In this document: positions 1 to 8,324 of the stretch, piece after piece | How positions within the stretch are numbered: the stretch's first letter is position 1 | Layout: every line of letters starts with the position of its first letter | Assembly: GCA_900318345.1 (NCBI GenBank) | Contig: ONKD01000012.1 | Location: forward strand, 1 to 64,000 | Direction of reading: 5' to 3' | Source: an uncultured Prevotellaceae bacterium | Lineage (GTDB): Bacteria; Bacteroidota; Bacteroidia; Bacteroidales; Muribaculaceae | Length of the DNA stretch: 64,000 nucleotides | The notes under the pieces: generated by a model | The model's database searches: none | What the model was told of the DNA's origin: nothing | Seen by the model: the letters and a program-made list of their open reading frames with translations, nothing else | Position numbers and translations under genes: made by a program

Positions 1-2271
1 AACGCCACCTTGAACTGGAATAAGAGCTTCAACGACGCCCACAACTTCAACATCATGGTGGGTGTCAACGGTGACAACTACACCAGCGACTACTTCTATG
101 CCTACAGGCCCCAGCTCTATAGCGAGGACTATCCCGAGATGGCGCTGACCTATGGTGACCAGACCAAGTGGAACATCAACAGCAGCACCTTTGACAAGGC
201 TACCGCCGGCTACTTTGGCCGTATCAATTATGACTACAAGGGCATCTACCTGCTCGAGTTGAACGGACGCTATGACGGTTCGTCGAGCTTCCCCGTGAAT
301 GACCATTGGGCATTCTTCCCCTCGGGATCGGTAGGTTACCGCTTCACTCAGGAGAAGTACTGGGACAGCCTGCGCCACATCGTGGACAACGGTAAGCTGC
401 GCTTCTCTTATGGTACCATCGGTAACGAGGCCGTCGGTGAGAACCAGTTCCAGTCGCTCATCAGCCCCATTTCTCAGGGCAGCATCTATTGGCTCAACGA
501 GAATGGTGCCAAGGTGACCGAGCTGGGTCTGCCCAAATGGGTGAACTCCTCGTTGACCTGGGAACGCATCACCACCATGGACGCAGGTATTGACCTGGGT
601 ATGTTCGGTGACGTGCTCACCCTGGGCTTTGACTGGTATCAGCGCACCACCAGCGACATGCTGGGCCCCGGCACCGCACTGCCTCCCGCAGTGGGCGCTG
701 CCGCTCCTGTGACCAACAACGGTGAGCTCCGCACCCGTGGTTGGGAAGCTACCCTGGACCTGCGCAAGCAGTTCAACAAGGACTTCGGCGCTTACTTCAG
801 CGCAAGCGTGGGTGACGCCAAGACCAAGGTGACCAAGTGGAACAACGACTCTCGCCTGATTGGCTATCCCTGCAACAGCGCCTATGCCTACGAGGGCATG
901 ACCTGGGGTGACATCTGGGGTTTCGAGACCGACCGTTACTTCACGGTTAGCGACTTCTCCGGCAAGAATGCCGACGGCTCGTGGATCTATGCTCCCGGCA
1001 TTGCCGACCAGACCGGCATCCAGACCCAGACCTTCGTCTTTGGCCCTGGTGACATCAAGTACAAGGACCTGAACGGTGACGGTGTGATCGATGGCGGCAA
1101 GGGCACCGAGGAAGACCATGGTGACCTCAAGATCATCGGTAACATGATGCCTCGCTATGAGTACAGCTTCCACGTTGGCGGTAACTTCAAGGGTTTTGAC
1201 CTTGATGTCTTCTTCCAGGGTGTGGGCAAGCGTGAAATGTGGACCCAGTCGGCTTTCGTCTTCCCGATGATGCGTTCGGCCGACTTGGCTATCTTTGCTA
1301 ACCAGACCAAGTACAATATCTACGATCCCGAGAACGGCATTGTGAACATCAGCGAGGATAACGACTTCCCCTGCCTGTTCCCCGGCAACGAGTTCGCTGG
1401 TAACGTGGTAGGCCTCTCAGGTGAGGGCGGCTGCCACAACTACTATCCCCAGACCAAGTACCTCGTCGACATGAGCTACCTGCGCCTCAAGAACATCACG
1501 CTGGGTTACACCCTGCCCGAGAACTTGACCCGCAAGGCCTTTATCGAGAAACTGCGTGTTTACGGTAGTGTCAACAACCTGTGTCTGCTCCACAAGGGCA
1601 GCGGTGACCTCCCCATCGATCCCGAGATGAACGCCGGTCAAGGCTCTCTGGGTTACGGTACTTGGGGCCGCACCTATCCCATCAACCGCACCTGGTCGGT
1701 GGGTCTGCAGGTTACCTTCGGCACCAAGCGCAGCGCAGCTGTTGCTGCCGCTCCTGGCGACAACGGTGCCCTCAACAGCCAGATCAACGACCTGCGCGCC
1801 CAGCTCGCCGATGCCCAGAACGCTGCTAACGCTCGCATCGCCGACCTGCAGAACCAGCTCAATGCCGCCAACAACCGCAACAATCAGCTCCAGAAGGACC
1901 TGAACGATTGCCAGAAGAGCAAGAGCGGCATGATTGACAAGGCCCTGCAATACATGACCATCCTGGTTCACTTCCCCATCAACTCGATGGCTGTCTATGT
2001 CGATCAGCAGCCCAACGTGGAGCGCATCGCTTCCTACCTCAAGAGCCACCCCGAGGCTACCTGCACCATCAACGGTTATGCCTCCAAGGATGGTCCCATG
2101 GACCGCAACATCACTCTCGCCAACGGCCGTGCCGCCAGCGTGAAGGATATGCTCGTCAAGAAGTATGGCATCGACGCCAAGCGCATCAACGCTCAGGGTC
2201 AGGGCATCAGCAACATGTTTGATGAACTGAGCTGGAACCGTGTTTCTATCTGCGAGATCATCGTGAAGTAA
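1..2271 (+). CDS. SusC/RagA-type TonB-dependent outer-membrane transporter with a C-terminal OmpA-like domain (5' end outside window)
   Basis: The reading frame is open from base 1, so the signal peptide, plug domain and first barrel strands lie upstream. Visible residues up to about base 1725 are SusC-type beta-barrel, rich in aromatic and glycine strands, with the usual late 'YLRLKNITLGYTLP' segment and a last strand ending 'QVTFGTK'. A normal SusC stops there. This one continues in the same frame through an Ala-rich linker and an Ala/Asn/Gln coiled coil (about bases 1770-1930) into an OmpA_C-like domain (about 1950-2271) with the family pattern 'NGYASKDG...N...ANGRA', which includes the Arg that contacts peptidoglycan in OmpA. 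Inference: a nutrient importer that also grips the cell wall. It is followed 99 bp later by a SusD gene, the usual pairing. The substrate cannot be told from the sequence. Confidence 0.93.
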   Translation, partial: NATLNWNKSFNDAHNFNIMVGVNGDNYTSDYFYAYRPQLYSEDYPEMALTYGDQTKWNINSSTFDKATAGYFGRINYDYKGIYLLELNGRYDGSSSFPVNDHWAFFPSGSVGYRFTQEKYWDSLRHIVDNGKLRFSYGTIGNEAVGENQFQSLISPISQGSIYWLNENGAKVTELGLPKWVNSSLTWERITTMDAGIDLGMFGDVLTLGFDWYQRTTSDMLGPGTALPPAVGAAAPVTNNGELRTRGWEATLDLRKQFNKDFGAYFSASVGDAKTKVTKWNNDSRLIGYPCNSAYAYEGMTWGDIWGFETDRYFTVSDFSGKNADGSWIYAPGIADQTGIQTQTFVFGPGDIKYKDLNGDGVIDGGKGTEEDHGDLKIIGNMMPRYEYSFHVGGNFKGFDLDVFFQGVGKREMWTQSAFVFPMMRSADLAIFANQTKYNIYDPENGIVNISEDNDFPCLFPGNEFAGNVVGLSGEGGCHNYYPQTKYLVDMSYLRLKNITLGYTLPENLTRKAFIEKLRVYGSVNNLCLLHKGSGDLPIDPEMNAGQGSLGYGTWGRTYPINRTWSVGLQVTFGTKRSAAVAAAPGDNGALNSQINDLRAQLADAQNAANARIADLQNQLNAANNRNNQLQKDLNDCQKSKSGMIDKALQYMTILVHFPINSMAVYVDQQPNVERIASYLKSHPEATCTINGYASKDGPMDRNITLANGRAASVKDMLVKKYGIDAKRINAQGQGISNMFDELSWNRVSICEIIVK

Positions 2272-2282
2272 GTATAAATCAA

Positions 2283-2362
2283 GTTTAGAGTTTAGGGTTT
2301 AGAGTTTAATGTGACTTAAGTCGCTAAAAACTAAAAACTAAGGACTAAAAACTAAAAACTAG
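2283..2362. repeat. degenerate 7-bp tandem repeats in the SusC-SusD spacer
   Basis: The 99-bp spacer holds two runs with 7-base period: about four units of the form TTTAGAG/TTTAGGG (2283-2309), then about five units of CTAAAAA/CTAAGGA (2324-2362). The second run resembles the complement of the first. Similar 7-base runs occur at 4130, 28205, 54717 and 59732. No open reading frame or promoter was recognised here, so the two genes are probably co-transcribed across it. Confidence 0.75.
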
Positions 2363-2370
2363 AAAAATAT

Positions 2371-4083
2371 ATGAAACTTTTCAAATCAATTATACTGTGT
2401 GGACTGGGTGCCGCCATTTTATCGCTCTCATCATGTGACGATATGCTCACCAAGAGCGAGCGCACCAAGTTTGAGCTTGGACCAGAGTTCTGGAGCAACA
2501 CCAACCAGGTGGCAAGCTACAGCAACGTCCTCTACGAGAACTATGTCGGCTATGGCCAGGGTGGTGGCTCAGGTTGGTTCTATTTCAAAAGCCTCAGCGA
2601 CGACCAGGTGAACCCCAGCTTTGATGACTGGATGTTCACCACCGTTCCCGGCACCTCCTCTTATTGGAGCACCCCCTATACCGAGATTCGCCGCTGCAAC
2701 TACATGTTGACCGGCTTGCAGAACTCGACACTCATCGAGAGCGAGAAGAACTACTATATCGCCGTTGGACGACTGAACCGCGCTTGGCAATACTACCAGC
2801 TCGTGCGCATGTATGGCGACGTGAACATGCTCGACGAGGTCATCCTCGACCCCGAGGCTCAGAGCGACCTCGTCTATGGACCTCAAACCGATCGTGATCA
2901 GGTCATGGACTTCGTGCTCAACGACCTCAACTTTGCTATTCAGCACCTGGGCAACGGAGGCAAGAACTCCTGGAGCAAGGACATGGCACTGGCCATGAAG
3001 AGCGACATCTGCCTGTTTGAGGGCACCTATTGCAAGTACCGCACGGCCGAGGAGAACGGCAAGGCCGCCGATCCCACCCGCGCCCAGAAGTACCTCAGCG
3101 AGTGTGTTGACGCTTCCCAGCAGATTATGAACTCGGGCAAGTACAGCCTCGCAGCCAACTATGGCGAGGTTTACAACTCGCTCGACCTGAGCAAGAGTAG
3201 CGAGGTTATCTTCTTCCGCAACTACGTGAAGGACCAGCTCATGCACTCCACAGCCGACTATACCGCTTCGTCTTCACAGCAGCGCGGTATCAGCAAGGAC
3301 GCTGTCGATGCATTCCTGTTCCTCGATGGTAAGCCCCTGGCTACCACCTCACGCAACACCGATGACCATCCCGTGCTCGACCCCTCAAACAATGCTTACA
3401 GCATTGCCCACATGCTCGCCAACCGTGACAAGCGACTGAGCGTGCTCCTTGATCCCTATCTGTGCTTCAAGGGCCATGGTTGGGTTCGCGCCAACTCGAT
3501 GCTCATGACGTCATCCACTGGCTACAATATTGCCAAGTATGACAATGTCCAGATGGAGGTTGACTACCGCATCAACACCGGCAAGAACTACACCGACGCG
3601 CCCATCTACTGGCTCGCTGTCATCTATCTGAACTATGCCGAGGCTAAGGCTGAGTTGGGTAACATCAACCAGACTGACCTGGACATCAGCATCAACCTGC
3701 TGCAGGCTCGCGCTGGATTGCCCAACATGACCACCGCACCCGAGGCCGACCCCGCTAACAACATGGGCGTGAGCAACCTGTTGTGGGAAATCCGCCGTGC
3801 ACGTCGTTGCGAGCTCATGGCCGACAACTGGTTCCGCTATTGGGACCTCATCCGTTGGCACCAGCTTGAGCTGCTCGACACCCAGGCCCATCCCAACATC
3901 AACCGCGGCGCCTACTTGGCTGGCGTGAACGACCTTGACGAGACCTTCAGCCTGGATGCTAACGGATATGTTATCCCCGTTAGCAAACAGCGTGTCTTTG
4001 ACAAGAAGTTCTACCTGTGCCCCATCCCCAGCAACCAGATCACGCTGAGCAAGGGTGGTACCAGGCAGAATCCTGGTTGGTAA
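2371..4083 (+). CDS. SusD/RagB-family nutrient-binding outer-membrane lipoprotein
   Basis: 570 residues, a normal SusD length. The N-terminus is a lipoprotein signal with lipobox 'LSLSSC' (Cys at about residue 22), followed by the SusD N-terminal region and helical TPR-like segments. The C-terminal region contains the family hallmark 'EIRRARRCELMADNWFRYWD', and the protein ends 'PIPSNQI...NPGW', the usual SusD ending. SusD proteins sit on the cell surface as a lid on the SusC barrel and hand over glycans or peptides. The partner is the SusC-OmpA protein immediately upstream. No glycoside hydrolase or peptidase lies downstream in the window, so the substrate is unknown. Hairpins follow the stop codon. 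Confidence 0.95.
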   Translation: MKLFKSIILCGLGAAILSLSSCDDMLTKSERTKFELGPEFWSNTNQVASYSNVLYENYVGYGQGGGSGWFYFKSLSDDQVNPSFDDWMFTTVPGTSSYWSTPYTEIRRCNYMLTGLQNSTLIESEKNYYIAVGRLNRAWQYYQLVRMYGDVNMLDEVILDPEAQSDLVYGPQTDRDQVMDFVLNDLNFAIQHLGNGGKNSWSKDMALAMKSDICLFEGTYCKYRTAEENGKAADPTRAQKYLSECVDASQQIMNSGKYSLAANYGEVYNSLDLSKSSEVIFFRNYVKDQLMHSTADYTASSSQQRGISKDAVDAFLFLDGKPLATTSRNTDDHPVLDPSNNAYSIAHMLANRDKRLSVLLDPYLCFKGHGWVRANSMLMTSSTGYNIAKYDNVQMEVDYRINTGKNYTDAPIYWLAVIYLNYAEAKAELGNINQTDLDISINLLQARAGLPNMTTAPEADPANNMGVSNLLWEIRRARRCELMADNWFRYWDLIRWHQLELLDTQAHPNINRGAYLAGVNDLDETFSLDANGYVIPVSKQRVFDKKFYLCPIPSNQITLSKGGTRQNPGW

Positions 4084-4089
4084 GTTTTA

Positions 4090-4128
4090 TTCAAGTCAGT
4101 CAAGCGGCAACTGCTTGACTGACTTGAA
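4090..4128 (+). terminator. 16-bp perfect stem-loop just after susD
   Basis: Perfect inverted repeat starting six bases after the stop codon: arms 4090-4105 and 4113-4128, loop of 7 nt. No T-run follows directly, so it may stabilise the 3' end or act with the next hairpin rather than terminate alone. Confidence 0.55.
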
Positions 4129-4129
4129 G

Positions 4130-4160
4130 TTTAGAGGTTAGAGGTTAAAGGTTAGAGACC
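4130..4160. repeat. 7-bp degenerate repeat run (TTAGAGG type)
   Basis: About four units of TTAGAGG/TTAAAGG in tandem between two hairpins downstream of susD. Same repeat class as at 2283, 28205 and 59732. Confidence 0.65.
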
Positions 4161-4191
4161 TCCTATGCCTCAAGATAACCGCAACAAAACG

Positions 4192-4240
4192 GCTGCCGCC
4201 GCACCCTTCAACGGGCGTGGCGGCAGCGTCTTTCATTGTC
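4192..4240 (+). terminator. GC-rich hairpin terminator of the SusC/SusD operon
   Basis: Arms GCTGCCGCC (4192-4200) and GGCGGCAGC (4219-4227), perfect 9 bp, followed by a T-rich stretch (GTCTTTCATTGTCTTT). This is a typical intrinsic terminator downstream of the plus-strand SusD gene. Confidence 0.7.
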
Positions 4241-4321
4241 TTTACCTAGCCCCATGTGGGCTCATTGCTAGTGAATAATATCAGATTAAGCCTGCACAAA
4301 CACGAAAAAATGCCTAATTTT

Positions 4322-4378
4322 GCACAAAATAGTTCGGAAAAGTGTTATTTGAATACACTTTTCCGAACTATTTTGTGC
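4322..4378. terminator. 24-bp perfect inverted repeat between convergent genes
   Basis: Arms at 4322-4345 and 4355-4378 are exact reverse complements, separated by a 9-nt loop. The position, between convergent susD (ends 4083) and the MBL gene (ends 4412), fits a bidirectional terminator. The length and perfection are more than a terminator needs, so a mobile palindromic element is an alternative. Confidence 0.6.
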
Positions 4379-4411
4379 TACATATATGTTAGTAAGCACT
4401 GAGAAACGCGC

Positions 4412-5158
4412 TTACTGGTAGTCGCGGATCCTCACGTCGATACCGCTGCCATCCAGCAACTTCACCACTTGCTGGATGTCGGTCTGGCCGTAGTGGTAGG
4501 GGAAGAGCACTGCGGGTTTGAACATCTGGGCGGCATGGGCACACTGCTCAGGCGTCATCGTGAAGGGCAGGTTGCAGGGCAGGAAGGCCACGTCAATGTC
4601 CTTGAGGTCAGCCATTTCAGGAATGTCCTCGGTGTCGCCGGCGATGTAGATGCGCATCTCCTCGATGGTCAGCACAAAGCCGTTGTCGCGTCCCTTGGGG
4701 TGGAACTGCAGTTTCTCGGGTGAGTTGTTGTAGGCAGGCACGGCCTCCACCGTCCATCCCTCGGCTAAGGTGCGGTTGTCGCCGTTGGCCATCACATCGC
4801 CCTTGCCGCCCAATATTTCATGGCAGCGGGCATTGGTGATGAGCACTGTGCCCGGCTTGCTCAACTGGTTGATGGCCACCAAATCCAAGTGGTCAAAGTG
4901 CTCATGGGTCACCAGGATGTAATCGGCTTGGGGTAGGGTAGAGTAGTCGGTCTCAGGCTTCACGGCGGTCGTCACCGGGTCCACATAGATCCACTTGTCA
5001 CCCACCTGCATCCTGACGCTACCGTGCTTGATGCAATACATCTTCACCACCGTGCCTGCTGGCGTCTTGAACACGTCACATGGTTCACTTTCCTGCGCCG
5101 TGCAGCCGCACATCGCGCTAACAATCATCATTGCCATAACAAATAGTTTTTCTCTCAT
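4412..5158 (-). CDS. MBL-fold metal-dependent hydrolase, UlaG-like, predicted lipoprotein
   Basis: 248 residues. The N-terminus is a lipoprotein-type signal ending 'SAMCGC' (lipidated Cys19), so it is probably anchored in the envelope; most UlaG-type hydrolases are cytoplasmic. The zinc-binding signature HxHxDH is at residues 85-90 ('THEHFDHLD'). A second metal-ligand region 'YIAGDTEDIPEM' and a C-terminal 'LFPYHYGQTD' follow, as in UlaG/RomA-like beta-lactamase-fold hydrolases. The substrate is unknown; family members cut phosphodiester or lactone bonds. It is transcribed alone, convergent with susD and divergent from the kinase gene at 5291. Confidence 0.88.
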   Translation of the reverse strand: MREKLFVMAMMIVSAMCGCTAQESEPCDVFKTPAGTVVKMYCIKHGSVRMQVGDKWIYVDPVTTAVKPETDYSTLPQADYILVTHEHFDHLDLVAINQLSKPGTVLITNARCHEILGGKGDVMANGDNRTLAEGWTVEAVPAYNNSPEKLQFHPKGRDNGFVLTIEEMRIYIAGDTEDIPEMADLKDIDVAFLPCNLPFTMTPEQCAHAAQMFKPAVLFPYHYGQTDIQQVVKLLDGSGIDVRIRDYQ

Positions 5159-5233
5159 CTTTTTCGTTAGTTATTCGTTTTTTCGACGCTAAAGGTACAT
5201 CTTTTTCACGATTTCATGCACTTTTCCTCATAA

Positions 5234-5268
5234 TTTCAGTAGCATGTCGGGATTTTTTTGTAATTTTG
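5234..5268 (+). promoter_or_regulatory. Bacteroidetes-type promoter of the nucleoside kinase
   Basis: A -7 element TAATTTTG (5261-5268) matches TAnnTTTG. A weak TTTC lies at 5234-5237. The ATG follows 22 bases later, with no Shine-Dalgarno sequence. Confidence 0.55.
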
Positions 5269-5290
5269 CAACTTCTAAAACTCAACTTTT

Positions 5291-6976
5291 ATGAAAAAGT
5301 ACGATGAACTCAAGGTGTTCTGCAAGAATACCAACGAGTACATAAACATCGACGGTGGCGAGGCGCTCATCGATGTATATGACACCATCAAATCCAGGGT
5401 GGGTCTCAAGGGGGATGCCGTGTGCGTACTAGTGAACAATAAGGTCGAGGACCTGCACTATCCCGTCTTTTCACCCAAACACGTTGAGTTTATCGACATT
5501 ACCAGCAACGCTGGTTACCGCGTCATGACACGATCGCTGTGCATGGTGCTCTACAAGGCCGTGAACGACCTCTTCCCCGGCAAGCGATTGTGCATCCAGC
5601 ACAGCATCAGCAACGGACATTATTGCCAAATCAAGCACGAGGAGGAATTTCTCACTCCCGAGGTCATTTCACAGCTCAAGCAGCGCATGACCGAAATCAT
5701 CGATGCCGACCTTCCCTTTAAACGCCGCGAGCGGCTCACGACCGACGTCATCGAGATGTTCCGCAAACAGGGACTCAATGACAAGGTGCGTCTGCTCGAG
5801 GGCATCAACCAGCTATATACGGTCTATTACAAGCTCGATGACATCATCGACAGCTTCTTCGGCCCGCTGGTTCCCTCAACAGGCATGCTCAAGGTCTTTG
5901 ACCTCATCCCCTATGAGAATGGGATGCTCCTGCTCGGGCCCGACCGCAACCAGCTTGACCAGGTAGTGAAATGGGAGCCACAACCCAAGCTCTTCCGCGC
6001 TTTTACCGACTACATCAACTTCAACAAGATCATCCGCCTGGGCGACGTGGGCGAGCTGAACCGTGCCATAAAGGGCGGTTATGCCCCGCTGCTGATCAAC
6101 GTCGTCGAGGCACTGCATAACAAGCACTTCATCCAGATTGCTGACGAGATTACCCGGCGCTACCACAAGGGCGGCGCACGTGTCGTGCTCATCGCGGGAC
6201 CGTCGTCAAGCGGCAAGACAACATCGTCTAAGCGTCTGGCTATCCAGCTCATTACCAACTGCATCGTGCCCAAGGTCATCGAGCTGGACAACTACTTTGT
6301 GAACCGCGACCGCACGCCACGGGACGAGAGCGGCGACTATGACTACGAGTCGCTTTACGCCCTGGATCTGGAGCAGTTCAACAAGGACGTGACCGACCTG
6401 CTGGCAGGTAAAGAAGTCGCCATGCCCACCTATAATTTCAAGAAAGGTGAGCGCGAGTATCTGGGTAACACCCTCAAACTCGCCGACGGCGACATCTTGC
6501 TCATGGAGGGCATCCACGGACTGAATCCCGAACTCACGGCGCTCATCCCCGAACAGCAGAAGTTCAGGCTCTTTGTCTCGGCCCTCACCACACTCAGCAT
6601 CGACGACCACAACTGGATTGGCACCTATGACAACCGCCTGCTGCGCCGCATCATCCGCGACCACAAATACAGGGGTTGCGGAGCACTCGAGACCATCAAG
6701 CGATGGGCTAGTGTGCGACGGGGCGAGAACAAATGGATCATGCCTTTCCACGAGAACGCCGATGCTATGTTCAATTCCTCGCTGCTATTCGAGTTATCGG
6801 TAATGAAAAATTATGCGCTGCCCATCCTGCAACAGGTGCCCAGCAATACGCCCGAATATGCCGAGGCATCACGACTGATAAAATTCTTGAGCTACTTTGA
6901 GCCCCTAGACGAAAAAGATATTCCCAGCACGAGCTTGCTGCGCGAATTTCTGGGCGGAAGCAGCTTTCACTACTAG
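5291..6976 (+). CDS. nucleoside (uridine-type) kinase with N-terminal TGS/ThrRS-like region
   Basis: 561 residues. The C-terminal half is a uridine kinase/PRK-type P-loop domain with Walker A 'GPSSSGKTT' at residues 303-311, then 'ELDNYFVNRDRTPRDESG' and 'DILLMEGIHGLNP', as in Udk. The N-terminal 250 residues resemble the TGS and second additional (tRNA-editing-like) domains of threonyl-tRNA synthetase, including an 'HSISNGHYCQ' stretch. This long architecture is common in Bacteroidetes and Firmicutes, where it is annotated as nucleoside kinase. Likely role: phosphorylating uridine/cytidine or another nucleoside in the cytoplasm. A shorter paralogue follows at 7084. The N-terminal function is unknown. 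Confidence 0.88.
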   Translation: MKKYDELKVFCKNTNEYINIDGGEALIDVYDTIKSRVGLKGDAVCVLVNNKVEDLHYPVFSPKHVEFIDITSNAGYRVMTRSLCMVLYKAVNDLFPGKRLCIQHSISNGHYCQIKHEEEFLTPEVISQLKQRMTEIIDADLPFKRRERLTTDVIEMFRKQGLNDKVRLLEGINQLYTVYYKLDDIIDSFFGPLVPSTGMLKVFDLIPYENGMLLLGPDRNQLDQVVKWEPQPKLFRAFTDYINFNKIIRLGDVGELNRAIKGGYAPLLINVVEALHNKHFIQIADEITRRYHKGGARVVLIAGPSSSGKTTSSKRLAIQLITNCIVPKVIELDNYFVNRDRTPRDESGDYDYESLYALDLEQFNKDVTDLLAGKEVAMPTYNFKKGEREYLGNTLKLADGDILLMEGIHGLNPELTALIPEQQKFRLFVSALTTLSIDDHNWIGTYDNRLLRRIIRDHKYRGCGALETIKRWASVRRGENKWIMPFHENADAMFNSSLLFELSVMKNYALPILQQVPSNTPEYAEASRLIKFLSYFEPLDEKDIPSTSLLREFLGGSSFHY

Positions 6977-6983
6977 ACGAACC

Positions 6984-7035
6984 AAGTGGGCTCTATTGCG
7001 TTGCGCGATAGGGCCCACTTCTCATATATAAAAAT
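6984..7035 (+). terminator. hairpin terminator between the two kinase genes
   Basis: Arms 6984-6996 and 7008-7020 (AAGTGGGCTCTAT / ATAGGGCCCACTT) pair over 13 bp with one mismatch and an 11-nt loop, followed by an AT-rich stretch. It suggests the tandem kinases are at least partly separate transcripts. Confidence 0.65.
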
Positions 7036-7083
7036 ATTACTTTCAAGAAACTAACAAAACATCATAGCATCAAACAAACGACA

Positions 7084-8118
7084 ATGATCGACATCACAGC
7101 AAAAATGGAACAACCCCGCGGCAACCACATGTCGCTGGAGGAGTTTTGTGGGAAAATCAGGCACATGGAGGCCCAGGGCAAGGATGGCATCTCGATGTTT
7201 AACGAGGTCATCTCCCGCGGCATGGCGCCCGATTTCATCGCCGAGGACGAGGTCCAGCACAGCCGTCGCCTGGAACGCATCACCACCGAAATCACCCGTC
7301 GCTTCCGCCAGGAGGGGATGCGTGTGGTGCTCGTCGCTGGCCCTTCATGCTCAGGAAAGACCACTACTTCGCGGTTCCTAACCCACATGCTTCAGGATAA
7401 CGGCATCGAGCCCTGCGTCGTTTCGCTTGATAATTACTTCCTCAACCTGGACCAGCGCCCCCTTGACCCCAACGGCGGCATCGACTATGAGTCATTCTAT
7501 GGACTGGATGTGAGGCAACTAGGGCAGGACGTAGCAAGCCTCCTGGCAGGTGACCAGGTGTCAATGCCCACCTATGACTACGTCAAGGGCATGCGCACCT
7601 ACCAGGGCAATACCCTCAAGCTCGAGAGCAACAGCCTGCTCTTCCTCGAGGGACTGCACGCCCTCAACCCGCTACTCGTGCCCGATATCCCCGAGGAAAT
7701 GAAATTCCGGTTGTTTGTCACGGCCCAAGCCACTATCTATTATGGTGCAAAATCAGGTTTAGAGGAACATGATAACCGCCTGCTACGCCGCATCTACCGT
7801 GACTACAACAGCCGTGGTGCCAGTGCCTTGCAGACCCTGCAATGGTGGCCCGGCGTGCTGCGTGGCGAGAACCTGTGGATCCTGCCGTTTGCCAGCAATG
7901 CCGATGCCTGGTTCAACACATCGATGGTGTTTGAATTCTCGGCCATCAAGTTAAGAGTGGCCGAACTGCTACGACAAGTCCCCGAGAGTGAGCCGGCTGA
8001 GTACAAGATTGCTCAGCGCCTCACAGCCATCCTCAACCGCGTTGCCCCATTGACCAAGGAAGACTTTGAGGCCATCGCACCCAAGCGTCGCTTCCTCCTC
8101 AGCAACGAGGGAAAATAA
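7084..8118 (+). CDS. second nucleoside/uridine kinase-like P-loop protein (short paralogue)
   Basis: 344 residues, clearly paralogous to the C-terminal kinase domain of the preceding gene. Walker A 'GPSCSGKTT' is at residues 86-94, followed by 'SLDNYFLNLDQRPLDPNGG', 'LLFLEGLHALNPLL' and 'HDNRLLRRIYRDY', each with a counterpart upstream. It lacks the TGS and ThrRS-like N-terminal region and keeps about 60 residues before the P-loop. Inference: a duplication followed by loss of the N-terminal module, perhaps with a changed substrate or regulation. The start at 7084 is the first ATG; ATG 7105 is possible. It ends at a strong terminator. Confidence 0.85.
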   Translation: MIDITAKMEQPRGNHMSLEEFCGKIRHMEAQGKDGISMFNEVISRGMAPDFIAEDEVQHSRRLERITTEITRRFRQEGMRVVLVAGPSCSGKTTTSRFLTHMLQDNGIEPCVVSLDNYFLNLDQRPLDPNGGIDYESFYGLDVRQLGQDVASLLAGDQVSMPTYDYVKGMRTYQGNTLKLESNSLLFLEGLHALNPLLVPDIPEEMKFRLFVTAQATIYYGAKSGLEEHDNRLLRRIYRDYNSRGASALQTLQWWPGVLRGENLWILPFASNADAWFNTSMVFEFSAIKLRVAELLRQVPESEPAEYKIAQRLTAILNRVAPLTKEDFEAIAPKRRFLLSNEGK

Positions 8119-8162
8119 CAAAACCTCCTAAATAATATTAAGAGGTTTTGTCATATTTTTTC
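8118..8162 (+). terminator. hairpin terminator of the second kinase gene
   Basis: Arms ACAAAACCTC (8118-8127) and GAGGTTTTGT (8142-8151), perfect 10 bp, followed by CATATTTTTT. It begins on the last base of the stop codon. Confidence 0.75.
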
Positions 8163-8176
8163 TGCTGAAATTATAA

Positions 8177-8260
8177 CCGCCCTTCGGGCGGGAAATTCAT
8201 ACAAATTATTTTTATATTAATTTTTTGATAATTTGTATGAATTTCCCGTGCGTAGCACGG
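8177..8260. repeat. three-hairpin palindromic element (REP-like)
   Basis: A central 20-bp perfect inverted repeat (8190-8209 with 8228-8247, 18-nt AT loop) is flanked by two short GC hairpins: CCGCCC-ttc-GGGCGG (8177-8191) and CCGTGC-gta-GCACGG (8246-8260). It lies between convergent genes and could fold as a clover-like cruciform. The layout resembles dispersed palindromic elements rather than a plain terminator. Confidence 0.65.
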
Positions 8261-8324
8261 TTAAATAATGCGACGTTGAATTATAACACAGCCCGTTTTC
8301 TTTTATGATAAGTCGCAGTAACTG

